A stretch of DNA of 64,000 nucleotides, from assembly GCA_910585215.1 (NCBI GenBank), contig CAJUDQ010000013.1:18159-82158 (forward strand). Reading direction: 5' to 3'. The notes beneath the pieces are model-generated. The model did no database searches and was not told the origin of the DNA. It saw only the letters and a list, made by a program, of their open reading frames with translations. Source of the stretch: an uncultured Lachnospiraceae bacterium. GTDB lineage: Bacteria > Bacillota > Clostridia > Lachnospirales > Lachnospiraceae. The translations under genes and the position numbers were made by a program. This document shows positions 1 to 8,551 of this stretch, in pieces (the stretch's first letter is position 1; each line of letters begins with the position of its first letter).

Positions 1-1078
1 CCCCATGTGGAAGAAGAACAGCAATTCTGCTATCTCCTTTTTCCATATGGTAAATCATATGTTGTAAAAAAGCAAAATCAGCCTTACTCTTAGGTGCTAA
101 CTTACCATAATCAGAATACCTTTCATCATTATAAAACCTAAGATCTGCTGACCATTTAGCCGAATAAGGCGGATTGGCTACCTGTACATCAAATTTCAAA
201 TCACCAAATCTACTATCATCTTCCAATGTATCTACATTAATAATTTCAAAATTTTGAACACGTATACCATGAAGCATCATATTCATTCTAGCTAAATTAT
301 AAGTAGAACTTGTAAGTTCCTGACCATAATATTTACGAACATTTGCATATTGACCTACTTGTAATAAAAGTCCCCCAGAACCACAAGTAGGATCACATAC
401 ACGTTTAACATCTGTAAGTCCAATAGTTGCCAATCTTGCCACTAATTTTGATATATTTGTTTCTGTATAGAACTCGCCACCTTTTTTTCCTGCTGTTGAA
501 GCAAAATTTCCAATAAGAATCGTATAAGCTGTTCCTAAAACATCTACATCTGTCTCATGCAACTTAAAATCAATGCTATCTATCGTTTTTAATATTTTTG
601 AAACTAATTGACCTCTCTGTTTTGGCTCTCGACCAAGTTTACTTGACTTCAAATCCAAGTCCTCAAATAGTCCAATAAATCCTTCTTGTGATTCTTGACC
701 AAAGGTTGATTCCTGTATTTCATTAATTATTTTTTCCATATATTCAATAGTAAAATCACCTGTTTCAATCATTTTAATTACATATGAAAACAAATATTTT
801 GGCTCAATAACATACCCCAAATATTCTATTAAATCTTCTTCTATATCATTTCTATATGCTGAATCTTTCCAAGCCTCAGCATATGTCATTCCATCATTTT
901 GTAACTGCTCATTCATATAATCTTCTGTCTTTTCAGACAAAAATCTATAAAATATAAATCCTAATATGTAATTTTTAAACTCATATGCCTCCATATTTCC
1001 TCTAAGTACATTTGCCATCTCCCAAAGTTTTGATGCCAATTCGTTTGCTAACTCTTGCTGTTTCTTTATGTTTGCCAT
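1..1078 (-). CDS. hsdM: Type I restriction-modification DNA methyltransferase subunit HsdM (partial, runs off window start)
   Basis: Adenine-N6 methyltransferase subunit of a type I restriction-modification enzyme; it protects host DNA and pairs with HsdS and HsdR. An uninterrupted reading frame of about 359 codons starts at the ATG at 1078, eight bases after an AGGAG site, and has no stop before the window edge. The N-terminus (MANIKKQQELANELASKLWE) is typical of the HsdM helical domain. The SAM-binding motif DPTCGSGG begins at residue 229 and the catalytic NPPY is at residues 302-305 (bases 164-175). It lies 29 bases downstream of the FRG gene and is the third gene of an hsdR-FRG-hsdM operon. 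An hsdS gene is expected further left, outside the window. Confidence 0.93.
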   Translation of the reverse strand, partial: MANIKKQQELANELASKLWEMANVLRGNMEAYEFKNYILGFIFYRFLSEKTEDYMNEQLQNDGMTYAEAWKDSAYRNDIEEDLIEYLGYVIEPKYLFSYVIKMIETGDFTIEYMEKIINEIQESTFGQESQEGFIGLFEDLDLKSSKLGREPKQRGQLVSKILKTIDSIDFKLHETDVDVLGTAYTILIGNFASTAGKKGGEFYTETNISKLVARLATIGLTDVKRVCDPTCGSGGLLLQVGQYANVRKYYGQELTSSTYNLARMNMMLHGIRVQNFEIINVDTLEDDSRFGDLKFDVQVANPPYSAKWSADLRFYNDERYSDYGKLAPKSKADFAFLQHMIYHMEKGDSRIAVLLPHG

Positions 1079-1107
1079 GTCTACTACTCCTTTTGGTACA
1101 ATTATCT

Positions 1108-2010
1108 TTATAATCTATCTTCAGCATTTCGTTTGATAGACTCACAAATAATATCAATATTGTCAGGAAAAAGTATCTCTTTAGAAATACCTAATGTTCT
1201 CAATTTTTTCCTTAAATCTTTTTTTATTTCTTTAGGTATAATAATCCTTTTAAAAATATGTTTTTCATCTTTAGGTATTTCTGATATCATCTTTTCAAAA
1301 CAAAGATTATTTGAGCCATATAGCTTAATATCATTATGAAATAATATATACTTTCCTTGTTGTGCTTTTTGTCTTTCTGTTTGCTCTCTTGCACGAACTA
1401 CTAACAGTTCATTGCAACATTCATTTATCCATTTACCACCTGAAATTTTATCTGTATAACAAAACTTCAGCGTAAACCTTTGCTCATTAAAATATGGTTG
1501 TTCTATTACTTTTGCATAAAAAAGATCTAATGGTTCAGTAGTTGCATGAGCAAATCTATAACTATCCGCTATTGCATTTATGATTGGATATGTTGTAATA
1601 TCATATTCAATGTGCCTAAACACTATCACTTCTGCATCCTTATCATCGTCTAAACTTACCGCAAAATAAAGTGCAACTAATGGATTAGATGTAATATCTA
1701 AAAGTCTTGTAGGAATGCCATGATGTTGTAATAACGATAATAAATCTATTGGCAACATATTATCTGTAAATATTGATGATAACTTATATTTTGCTTCCTC
1801 TATCATATTTCGTTCTTCATTCATAATTGTTACATCACAAGAAAATCTTCTCCCTCTTGCAATAGATGGTAATAATTTATATTCATTATTTGAATGTCCT
1901 CTAAAATATAGTTCCTCATGATACAGTATATTTTTCTTAATAAATTCTGTCATTTCAAAAATGCACTCAAGATATTCATTCAAATCTAAAATTGTTGTTT
2001 CAAATTCCAT
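1108..2010 (-). CDS. FRG domain-containing protein inside the type I restriction operon
   Basis: A 300-residue soluble protein with a FRG domain (Pfam FRG family, named for a conserved F/Y-R-G). The signature is at residues 35-38 (YFRG), followed by a basic stretch ending in LLPSIARG near residue 50. The second conserved block, with QHHGIPTRLLD and then NPLVALYFAV, lies near residues 95-117. The biochemical function of the family is, to my knowledge, not firmly established; it recurs in defence-type loci. It starts only 11 bases after the hsdR stop, with no strong ribosome site, so translation is probably coupled to hsdR. No membrane segment or signal peptide is visible. An accessory role in the restriction system is inferred from position only. 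Confidence 0.85.
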   Translation of the reverse strand: MEFETTILDLNEYLECIFEMTEFIKKNILYHEELYFRGHSNNEYKLLPSIARGRRFSCDVTIMNEERNMIEEAKYKLSSIFTDNMLPIDLLSLLQHHGIPTRLLDITSNPLVALYFAVSLDDDKDAEVIVFRHIEYDITTYPIINAIADSYRFAHATTEPLDLFYAKVIEQPYFNEQRFTLKFCYTDKISGGKWINECCNELLVVRAREQTERQKAQQGKYILFHNDIKLYGSNNLCFEKMISEIPKDEKHIFKRIIIPKEIKKDLRKKLRTLGISKEILFPDNIDIICESIKRNAEDRL

Positions 2011-2021
2011 AATCTTATCTT

Positions 2022-4802
2022 TTACACTCCGTATTTCTCACAGTTCTCTATAATAAACTTCGTTACCTTTGCCACCAGTTCCCTTAATTGTTTGAAACCC
2101 AAATCCCCACGCAACTCTTTCTTAATTTCAGAATTATCCAAAATACCAGAAAAACTATACTCTGTTATCAGCTTCTCAAGATATACAGCATCTATTCCAT
2201 TTACCTGAGCAAATTCCTCTATCTCTTTATTACGCTGTTCATCCTCAAACTCTGCATACATTTCAAGAACAGAATTACCAACTAATGCTACTGGTGCAAC
2301 TTTATTCAAAAATGCTTTGATAAGGTCAATCTTTTTACGAAGTTCTGGGCTATCACTTCTATCCAACTCATCAAAAATATGAGCAATGTCTTTGTCTTTT
2401 TGTTCCTTATTTTCCCAATCCACATTTTTCAAAAGGCTCATAATATATGCAACATTGATTTTATCTGTCTCAATTAACTCAATAGCAAAATCAATATCTG
2501 CTAAAATAGATACTCTTTCAGTCTCTCTCCTCTTTTTCACATCATCATGTATGGTGAAATATTTACTTTTATAATTTTCATATTCCTGTTGAGTAATATC
2601 TGGCAACAAATCCTCCCAAGTAAAATCACTAAAGGTTTCCAATATCAAAAGAATCTTTGATAACTCTCTGAAAGCAATAACAAACTTTGCTTGGTCATCT
2701 TCTGATTGCAATAAATCAACATCATCAGGAGTAGATACAATTTTAAAAAGTACCCCAAGTAATTCTTTAAACTTTTTCACATAATATGAATATGGTTTTA
2801 ACAACACTTCCGACACATCTCCTCCGCCAGAGAACAATCTTAATGCAGCATCTGTCTTTTTCTTTAAATTTCTAAAACATACAATATTACCAAACTGTTT
2901 AGTCTCTTTTTCAACTCGGTTAGTTCTACTGAATGCCTGCAAAAGACTATGCCATTCAAGATTTTTATCAACATATAATGTATTCAAAGGTCTACTGTCA
3001 AATCCTGTTAAATACATATTAACTACCAGCAAAATATCAATATATGGTGCTTTCTTCATTTTCATTCTCTTAGAAATATCAGCATTATAACCAGCAAATG
3101 CATCTGTATTAAAATTTGTGTCAAACATATCATTATAATCTTTCATCAATCTTTCTAACTGGTCTTTACTATGTTCTTCCTTTTCCTCTAAATCTTCATT
3201 TGTTCCGAAAGAGAATACCCCAACTATTTTTAAATCATGGTCTATACTTTTAAATTTATCATAATATCTCATTAGCATATCAATACTACTTACTGTAAAT
3301 ATTGAAGTATATGTATTACCCTTTATTCTAGTTTTATTGTTATGAAAAGAAATAATATGATTTGCCACCAAACTAATACGTTTGTCAGACTCAATTACTT
3401 CTGTAGTATCTATTGCTTCTACCAATGTTTCATCTTCAGCATCATATTGTCCTTTATATGTACTAATATACTCAACTGAAAATCCTAATACATTCTTATC
3501 AAAGATTGCCTCCTTAATCATATATTTGTGTAAGCAATCCCCAAAAATATCAGCAGTAGTCCTGCCATCTTGTGACTTATTTTCTGGAAAAAGCGGAGTT
3601 CCAGTAAATCCAAAATACTGAGCCTTTGTAAAATAATTTTTTATGTCAGTATGCATTTTTCCAAACTGGCTTCTATGGCATTCATCAATAATAAAGATTA
3701 CTTTTTCATCTTTATATGGTGCTAACTTAGCTGCATACTTTGGTTTATTAATAGCTTTCGTCATTTTCTGTATCGTTGATATAATGAGCTTTACATTACT
3801 ATCTTCGATTTGTTTTACCAACTTATATGTTTTATCTGTAGAATCAACACAATCTGGTTCAAACCTGTTAAATTCTGCCATAGTCTGAGTATCCAAATCA
3901 TTTCTATCAACCAAGAAAAACACTTTTTTAATTTTTTGGTCTTGAATCAATAAATTGGCACACTTCCAAGATGTAAGTGTTTTACCAGAACCAGTAGTAT
4001 GCCAAACAAAACCTCCTCTTTCACTACTTAATGCTCTATCCACAACAGCTTCTGTAGCATAAATTTGATAAGGTCGCATGATAATCATATTTTTATCAGA
4101 CTCAGTTAAAACAATATACTTGCATATCATTTTTGTTATTCGATTAGGATTTAAAAATTCTACCGAAAACTCATCAAGATTATTTATTCTTCTGTTGTTT
4201 TCATCTGTCCAATAAAATGTAAGTGATTTCATAATCCTCAAATCATCAGTATTTGAAAAATATCTTGTTTCAACAGCATTAGAAACCACATAATACTGCA
4301 CAAAATGAAATAATCCCTTATAGCTATGAACCCTATATCTATCAATTTGATTAATAGCTTCTTTAATATCAACACCAGCTCTCTTCAATTCAATCTGAAT
4401 AACTGGTATCCCATTAGCAAGAATTGTAACATCATATCTATTTTTATATTTTCCTGTAACAGTTACTTGATTTGTCACCTGCCAAATATTCTTCTCTGGA
4501 TATTTACTAAAAAACTCTAAATATACTGTTGTACCATCCTCTCTGTCCAACGGAAACAAATCACGTAACTGTTTTGCACATTGAAATACAGTCTTACCAC
4601 TAATACCAGTCATAAGACGCTCAAACTCAATATCAGTCAAATCTACTTTATTAAGTTTATCTTTATTAAATTTATTTACCTGCTGACGAAAGTTTAAAAG
4701 CAAAGTATCATAATCTTTTATTTTTACAGGTATAAATCCTAATTTATTTAACTTATCTATAAGACTTTTTTCTAAATCAGCTTCGCTTTGATATCCCATC
4801 AC
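2022..4802 (-). CDS. hsdR: Type I restriction enzyme endonuclease/translocase subunit HsdR
   Basis: ATP-dependent DNA translocase and nuclease of a type I restriction system, 926 residues, a normal HsdR length. The N-terminal PD-(D/E)xK nuclease is visible as D124, then E138 and K140 (in QIELK). The helicase core has Walker A GSGKT at 271-275, DECH at 373-376 and a FTGTP motif further on. The C-terminus is helical, as usual for docking to HsdM. The frame opens with GTG (4802) directly followed by ATG (4799), both behind a GAGG site, so either may start. It is first in the hsdR-FRG-hsdM operon. Base composition looks more AT-rich than in the flagellar genes, in keeping with horizontal acquisition. 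Confidence 0.95.
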   Translation of the reverse strand: MMGYQSEADLEKSLIDKLNKLGFIPVKIKDYDTLLLNFRQQVNKFNKDKLNKVDLTDIEFERLMTGISGKTVFQCAKQLRDLFPLDREDGTTVYLEFFSKYPEKNIWQVTNQVTVTGKYKNRYDVTILANGIPVIQIELKRAGVDIKEAINQIDRYRVHSYKGLFHFVQYYVVSNAVETRYFSNTDDLRIMKSLTFYWTDENNRRINNLDEFSVEFLNPNRITKMICKYIVLTESDKNMIIMRPYQIYATEAVVDRALSSERGGFVWHTTGSGKTLTSWKCANLLIQDQKIKKVFFLVDRNDLDTQTMAEFNRFEPDCVDSTDKTYKLVKQIEDSNVKLIISTIQKMTKAINKPKYAAKLAPYKDEKVIFIIDECHRSQFGKMHTDIKNYFTKAQYFGFTGTPLFPENKSQDGRTTADIFGDCLHKYMIKEAIFDKNVLGFSVEYISTYKGQYDAEDETLVEAIDTTEVIESDKRISLVANHIISFHNNKTRIKGNTYTSIFTVSSIDMLMRYYDKFKSIDHDLKIVGVFSFGTNEDLEEKEEHSKDQLERLMKDYNDMFDTNFNTDAFAGYNADISKRMKMKKAPYIDILLVVNMYLTGFDSRPLNTLYVDKNLEWHSLLQAFSRTNRVEKETKQFGNIVCFRNLKKKTDAALRLFSGGGDVSEVLLKPYSYYVKKFKELLGVLFKIVSTPDDVDLLQSEDDQAKFVIAFRELSKILLILETFSDFTWEDLLPDITQQEYENYKSKYFTIHDDVKKRRETERVSILADIDFAIELIETDKINVAYIMSLLKNVDWENKEQKDKDIAHIFDELDRSDSPELRKKIDLIKAFLNKVAPVALVGNSVLEMYAEFEDEQRNKEIEEFAQVNGIDAVYLEKLITEYSFSGILDNSEIKKELRGDLGFKQLRELVAKVTKFIIENCEKYGV

Positions 4803-4922
4803 TTATTATCCTCTCATATATTGATAAATTATATTATATACATTAAATTATAATATGGTTTATATTTACAAAATCAGATTTTTAGGTATTTATCTGTTAA
4901 AATCCACAAAAATACAAGGTAT

Positions 4923-4931
4923 ATTATAGCA
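4923..4931 (-). promoter_or_regulatory. Extended -10 promoter candidate for hsdR
   Basis: On the minus strand TGCTATAAT gives a perfect -10 hexamer (4923-4928) with an upstream TG, an extended -10 element. No good -35 is present (TTTTAA at 17 bp spacing). It would give an hsdR leader of roughly 115 bases. The rest of 4803-5040 is very AT-rich with no gene that I can see. Confidence 0.45.
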
Positions 4932-5040
4932 GATTTTATGGTAAATTAAAAGAATTTTATCGATACTATTATTCATATTATACACTTATTAGAAAACCAA
5001 AGTCACTCAAAAAATCTAGCTTTAAGTATACCCCAGACAT

Positions 5041-5067
5041 GAAAAGGCAGAGCCAAAAAGCCCTGCC
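5041..5067 (-). terminator. Intrinsic terminator of the 136-residue gene
   Basis: On the minus strand GGCAGGGC, a TTTTT loop and GGCTCTGCC form a stem with one mismatch, followed by TTTTC. It lies 36 bases after the stop of the gene at 5103-5513 and separates it from the restriction operon. Confidence 0.7.
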
Positions 5068-5102
5068 ATACTTTAAACTCTATTGTGTGTTTGTGCCTAT
5101 TT

Positions 5103-5513
5103 CTAAGCCTTTTTCTTTTCAGACAAAATACCTGACAATGCCTTAAATACATCTTCAAACATATGGGTACTTTTTGTAATTACCTCCAGATTATAAAATA
5201 ACTTATTGATACTTTCCTCATAATCACCACTATGAGTCACTTCATTTATCTCTTTATAATCATACTCATGGGCAATCGTATCCGCCGCAACTTCTATTAA
5301 TGTGTTAATATCATCGACTATCTCGCCCAATATAATATTCTTTAACTGTCCAGCCGTTTCAAACTGTATAAAACATTCAAAATTCTTATATTTGGGGTCA
5401 AAACGGAAAAAGAACCATATCCCCTTATATGTATGGCATACATCTGCATTTGAATTTTCAAAATAGCCGCCATACTTTTCAATTAACTCCTGAATTTTCT
5501 CATCTTCTGACAT
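5103..5513 (-). CDS. Hypothetical protein, 136 residues
   Basis: I do not recognise this protein. It is an acidic, soluble 136-residue polypeptide with no signal peptide or membrane segment. The N-terminal half has many aromatic residues (GIWFFFRFDPKYKNF near 51-65) and looks like mixed alpha/beta structure. The C-terminal half is likely helical and ends in a lysine tail. The start is ATG at 5513 with an AAGGAAGG stretch about ten bases upstream. It has its own promoter candidate and terminator, so it is probably monocistronic. It sits between tsf and the restriction operon and may belong to either the core chromosome or the accessory island. Confidence 0.7.
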   Translation of the reverse strand: MSEDEKIQELIEKYGGYFENSNADVCHTYKGIWFFFRFDPKYKNFECFIQFETAGQLKNIILGEIVDDINTLIEVAADTIAHEYDYKEINEVTHSGDYEESINKLFYNLEVITKSTHMFEDVFKALSGILSEKKKA

Positions 5514-5552
5514 TGTATTATATACCTTCCTTTCCTATAAGTAATGTCTGGT

Positions 5553-5581
5553 ACTATAACTCTTAAATCAAAAGATGTAAA
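5553..5581 (-). promoter_or_regulatory. Sigma-A type promoter candidate for the 136-residue gene
   Basis: Minus strand TTTACA (5576-5581), 17 bp spacer, TATAGT (5553-5558): five of six matches in each hexamer. It lies about 40 bases upstream of the ATG at 5513. Confidence 0.55.
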
Positions 5582-5723
5582 GTCCTATTTAAAATGTATT
5601 ATCATATATTAAATTCCAAAAATTCAACAATCATATTATTCATTATAAATCAAATACAATTTAATATCTATCCATCCCTTATTTACACTTTATTGAAGAA
5701 ACACACAAACTTTCGGTGGTCTG

Positions 5724-5779
5724 TTGGGGAAAAGCCTTTCCCCAAACTCATCCCCAAAATTTCCCCAAAACCAAAGAAA
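5724..5779. repeat. Inverted repeat plus short CCCCAAA repeats between tsf and the 136-residue gene
   Basis: A perfect 9-bp inverted repeat (TTGGGGAAA / TTTCCCCAA, four-base loop, 5724-5745) is followed by two more CCCCAAA copies. On the minus strand this gives three GGGG tracts spaced 7 to 8 bases apart. Apart from this, the promoter at 5553-5581 and the tsf terminator, the 380-base gap 5514-5893 shows nothing I recognise. Confidence 0.5.
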
Positions 5780-5822
5780 ATCATAACAATTTATGGCATA
5801 TTACGAACCTCTAAAATCTACA

Positions 5823-5868
5823 TAAAAAATCCCCCAGAAAGCCCATTTCTTGGGATTTCTGAGGGATT
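5823..5868 (-). terminator. Intrinsic terminator after tsf
   Basis: On the minus strand AATCCCTCAGAAA pairs with TTTCTGGGGGATT around an inner TCCCAAGAAATGGG loop, and is followed by a run of T. It lies 25 bases after the tsf stop and marks the end of the rpsB-tsf unit. Confidence 0.85.
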
Positions 5869-5893
5869 AAACCATCTTCTTAAAAAGTTCGCA

Positions 5894-6823
5894 TTATTTC
5901 ATCTGCTTTGCCACTTCTTCTGCAAAATTCTCTTCCTTTTTCTCGATTCCTTCACCTGTCTCAAAGCGAACAAATCCCTTGATAGAAAGATTTGAACCGG
6001 TAGCCTTAGCTACTTCCTGCACATATTTAGCTACAGACTGCTTTCCATCCTCTGCCTTTACATATACCTGGTCAAGCAGACAGATTTCCTTCATTTCTTT
6101 ATTAATACGTCCATTAATAATTCCCTCAATCACCTTCTCCGGCTTTGCTGCCTCTTGAGGGTCATTTTTAATCTGAGCCAGAAGAATTTCTTTTTCATGA
6201 GCAATAAATTCTTCACTCACTTCATCTCTTCTTGTATACTTTGGATTTAAAGCTGCCACCTGCATTGCAATATTCTTAAGAGCTTCTTTAACCTCATCAT
6301 TTACTACATCTGTATCAGCTTCTACCAACACACCAATTCTTCCACCGCCATGCACATAAGCTACAATAATACCATCTGTATTCATTTTCTGAAATCTTCT
6401 AATTGACAAATTCTCACCAATTACTGCAATCTGGCTTACCAGCTCTTCCTTTACAGTCTTTGAAGAATCCTTTATCCACGGCTCTTCTGACAAAGCTTCC
6501 ACTGTATCTGCAGAAGAAGCAAAAATCTGCTCTGCAACATCTGCAACAAAAGTTCTAAACTTTTCATTTTTTGCCACAAAGTCTGTCTCTGAATTTACTT
6601 CTACAATAACAGCTTCCTTATCTTCCTTTACCACTGCCAGAACAGTACCCTCTGCAGCAATTCTTCCCGCCTTCTTTACTGCGGTTGCTTCACCTTTTTC
6701 TCTCAGTACCTCAATCGCTTTATCAAAATCGCCATCTGTTTCAACCAGAGCTCTCTTGCAGTTCATTACACCTGCACCTGTCATTTCTCTAAGCTGCTTT
6801 ACCATAGCTGCTGTAATTTCCAT
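5894..6823 (-). CDS. tsf: Translation elongation factor Ts
   Basis: EF-Ts exchanges GDP for GTP on EF-Tu in the cytoplasm. It has 309 residues. The N-terminal UBA-like domain carries LREMTGAGVMNCKRAL (residues 11-26), and the conserved TDFVAKNEKF lies near residue 79, the EF-Tu contact region. The start at 6823 has a GGAGG site. It follows rpsB by 217 bases, with a hairpin between them, and is followed by a strong terminator. In most Bacillota pyrH and frr come next; here they are absent. Confidence 0.98.
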   Translation of the reverse strand: MEITAAMVKQLREMTGAGVMNCKRALVETDGDFDKAIEVLREKGEATAVKKAGRIAAEGTVLAVVKEDKEAVIVEVNSETDFVAKNEKFRTFVADVAEQIFASSADTVEALSEEPWIKDSSKTVKEELVSQIAVIGENLSIRRFQKMNTDGIIVAYVHGGGRIGVLVEADTDVVNDEVKEALKNIAMQVAALNPKYTRRDEVSEEFIAHEKEILLAQIKNDPQEAAKPEKVIEGIINGRINKEMKEICLLDQVYVKAEDGKQSVAKYVQEVAKATGSNLSIKGFVRFETGEGIEKKEENFAEEVAKQMK

Positions 6824-6870
6824 TTTTAATATCCTCCATATCTATACAATATTTTACAATTTATTTAGTA

Positions 6871-6898
6871 ATGCGCCGAATTTAAAAAACCGGCGCAT
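6871..6898 (-). other. Hairpin in the rpsB-tsf intergenic region
   Basis: An 8-bp perfect inverted repeat (ATGCGCCG / CGGCGCAT, 12-base loop), extendable by a G-T and a T-A pair. It lies about 50 bases upstream of the tsf start. It is not followed by a T run on either strand, so it looks like an attenuator or mRNA processing/stability element more than a full terminator. This role is inferred. Confidence 0.55.
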
Positions 6899-7040
6899 CA
6901 TTATAATCACATTACGTAAACTATACTACATTCATAAACTAATTATGCTGATAAATTCCATTACATAAAATCATACTGTATAAATTTTTATAATACAATA
7001 CTCCATTACATAAGATTATTTACTGCACATCGCCTGTATC

Positions 7041-7784
7041 TTAAGCTTCTGCTGCCTCTTCGACATCTTCCTCAGCCGACTGTACTTCCTCAGAAATCTC
7101 CTCACCCTGATTTGCTTCAATAACTGCATCTGCCATCTTTGCTACAATCAACTTAACTGCTCTGATTGCATCATCATTACCTGGAATTACATAATCCAAT
7201 TCCTCAGGGTCACAGTTTGTATCAGCAATACCAATCAAAGGAATACCAAGTGCATGCGCTTCCTGCACACAGATTCTTTCCTTTTTCGGGTCTACTACAA
7301 AGATTACATCTGGAAGTCTTCCCATATCTTTGATACCGCCAAGGTTCTTTTCCAGCTTATCCCATTCTTTCTTTAATTCAATTACTTCCTTCTTAGGAAG
7401 CACTTCAAATGTACCATCTTCAGCCATTGTTTCAATCTCTTTTAATCTGTTGATTCTTGACTGAATTGTCTTAAAGTTGGTAAGCATACCGCCCAACCAT
7501 CTTTCATTTACATAGTACATGCCACATCTCTGTGCTTCTGTCTTTACTGCATCCTGTGCCTGCTTTTTTGTTCCAACAAAAAGAACAATACCGCCTTCTG
7601 CAGTAATATCAGAAACTGCCTTGTAAGCCTCGTCCACTTTTCCCACAGATTTCTGTAAGTCAATAATATAAATTCCATTTCTCTCTGTGTAGATGTACTC
7701 TGCCATCTTAGGATTCCATCTTCTTGTCTGATGTCCAAAATGAACACCCGCCTCCAATAACTGTTTCATTGAAATAACGCTCAT
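7041..7784 (-). CDS. rpsB: 30S ribosomal protein S2
   Basis: Small-subunit ribosomal protein S2, 247 residues, the usual length. The N-terminal signature LLEAGVHFGHQTRRWNPKM spans residues 9-27 and the GMLTNFKTI block is near 99-107. The C-terminus ends in an acidic tail rich in Glu and Ala (from about residue 222). The ATG at 7784 has a CGGAGG site. It lies downstream of the fla/che operon, as in B. subtilis, but has its own promoter candidate and a leader of about 185 bases. Confidence 0.98.
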   Translation of the reverse strand: MSVISMKQLLEAGVHFGHQTRRWNPKMAEYIYTERNGIYIIDLQKSVGKVDEAYKAVSDITAEGGIVLFVGTKKQAQDAVKTEAQRCGMYYVNERWLGGMLTNFKTIQSRINRLKEIETMAEDGTFEVLPKKEVIELKKEWDKLEKNLGGIKDMGRLPDVIFVVDPKKERICVQEAHALGIPLIGIADTNCDPEELDYVIPGNDDAIRAVKLIVAKMADAVIEANQGEEISEEVQSAEEDVEEAAEA

Positions 7785-7972
7785 TTTAATACCTCCGGTT
7801 TTCTATATTTCTTCCGCATACATCAACTTCTGGAGAACCCCGAGCTATGGCACCCTTCCAAAATCCGCATACGTGTTTTTTCTGTTTCACAGGAATGATT
7901 CTGCAAATCAGCCTGTGATACTGCCTTTAAACAGACAATATACTGATTATTTTTCAATCAATAACCAGCTTT
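7785..7972 (-). promoter_or_regulatory. Long 5' leader of rpsB, candidate autoregulatory r-protein leader
   Basis: About 185 bases separate the predicted transcription start from the rpsB ATG. The leader contains a 7-bp hairpin (TCACAGG at 7887-7893 with CCTGTGA at 7912-7918) and a GC-richer segment close to the ribosome site. S2 leaders are known in several bacterial groups; I cannot confirm a match to a described structure from sequence alone. Confidence 0.4.
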
Positions 7973-7977
7973 TAAAT

Positions 7978-8004
7978 ATTATCACACAAAATACAATAAT
8001 GCAA
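7978..8004 (-). promoter_or_regulatory. Promoter candidate for rpsB-tsf
   Basis: Minus strand TTGCAT (7999-8004), 15 bp spacer, then GATAAT (7978-7983) preceded by TG at the extended -10 position. The short spacer and imperfect -35 lower confidence, but an rpsB promoter is expected here. Confidence 0.4.
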
Positions 8005-8028
8005 GTAATTTTTTTATTTCACAGGAAA

Positions 8029-8529
8029 TTATTGTCCTTTCTGCAGAATATCGGCAATTTGTGCATAACTCATCCCACTTCTCAAACGATACTCTCCACT
8101 TTTTATATATCTTCCCATATTATTTTCAATCAGATATTGATTAAACTCTTTCGCATTATTAATCACTCCAGCAGCTTCTAATGCATCGCTTACCCTTTCC
8201 GAATTCATTCCGGAAGAAATACTGACCTCTATCAGCTCCGGTGAAGAAGTTGGCTGAGGACTTTTTGAGGTACTTTCCGGCTGGAAAAAAGTAGTAGTTT
8301 CTTCCCTGCCTGTACTGCTGGTTTCTTCTGTAGATATATCGTTTGTTTCCTTGGTATCTTTTGCATATTCTGTTTCAGACTCTGTTTCTTTGGTATATTC
8401 CATACCCAATTGTCTCGCTTTTTCTGCAATTTTACTGTCAGACATCTTATAAGAATATACACAAAAAAGCAGAATAGTTGCAGATAACATTCCTGTTCCT
8501 AATCCTCTTAAAAAATATTTTACTTTCAT
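8029..8529 (-). CDS. Membrane-anchored protein with a short MltG/YceG-like C-terminal segment
   Basis: A 166-residue protein: one N-terminal membrane segment (about residues 10-27), a low-complexity linker rich in Glu, Thr and Ser (about 45-100), and a C-terminal domain (about 100-166) containing ISSGMNSERVSDAL and SGEYRLRSGMSYAQIADIL. That last part resembles the LysM-like N-terminal part of the MltG/YceG endolytic transglycosylase. The catalytic region of MltG is missing, so it is more likely a wall-associated binding protein than an enzyme. It is the last gene before rpsB and follows the SwrB-like gene by 22 bases, so it is probably co-transcribed with the fla/che operon. Confidence 0.7.
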   Translation of the reverse strand: MKVKYFLRGLGTGMLSATILLFCVYSYKMSDSKIAEKARQLGMEYTKETESETEYAKDTKETNDISTEETSSTGREETTTFFQPESTSKSPQPTSSPELIEVSISSGMNSERVSDALEAAGVINNAKEFNQYLIENNMGRYIKSGEYRLRSGMSYAQIADILQKGQ

Positions 8530-8551
8530 ATTTCTTACACTCCATTATTGT

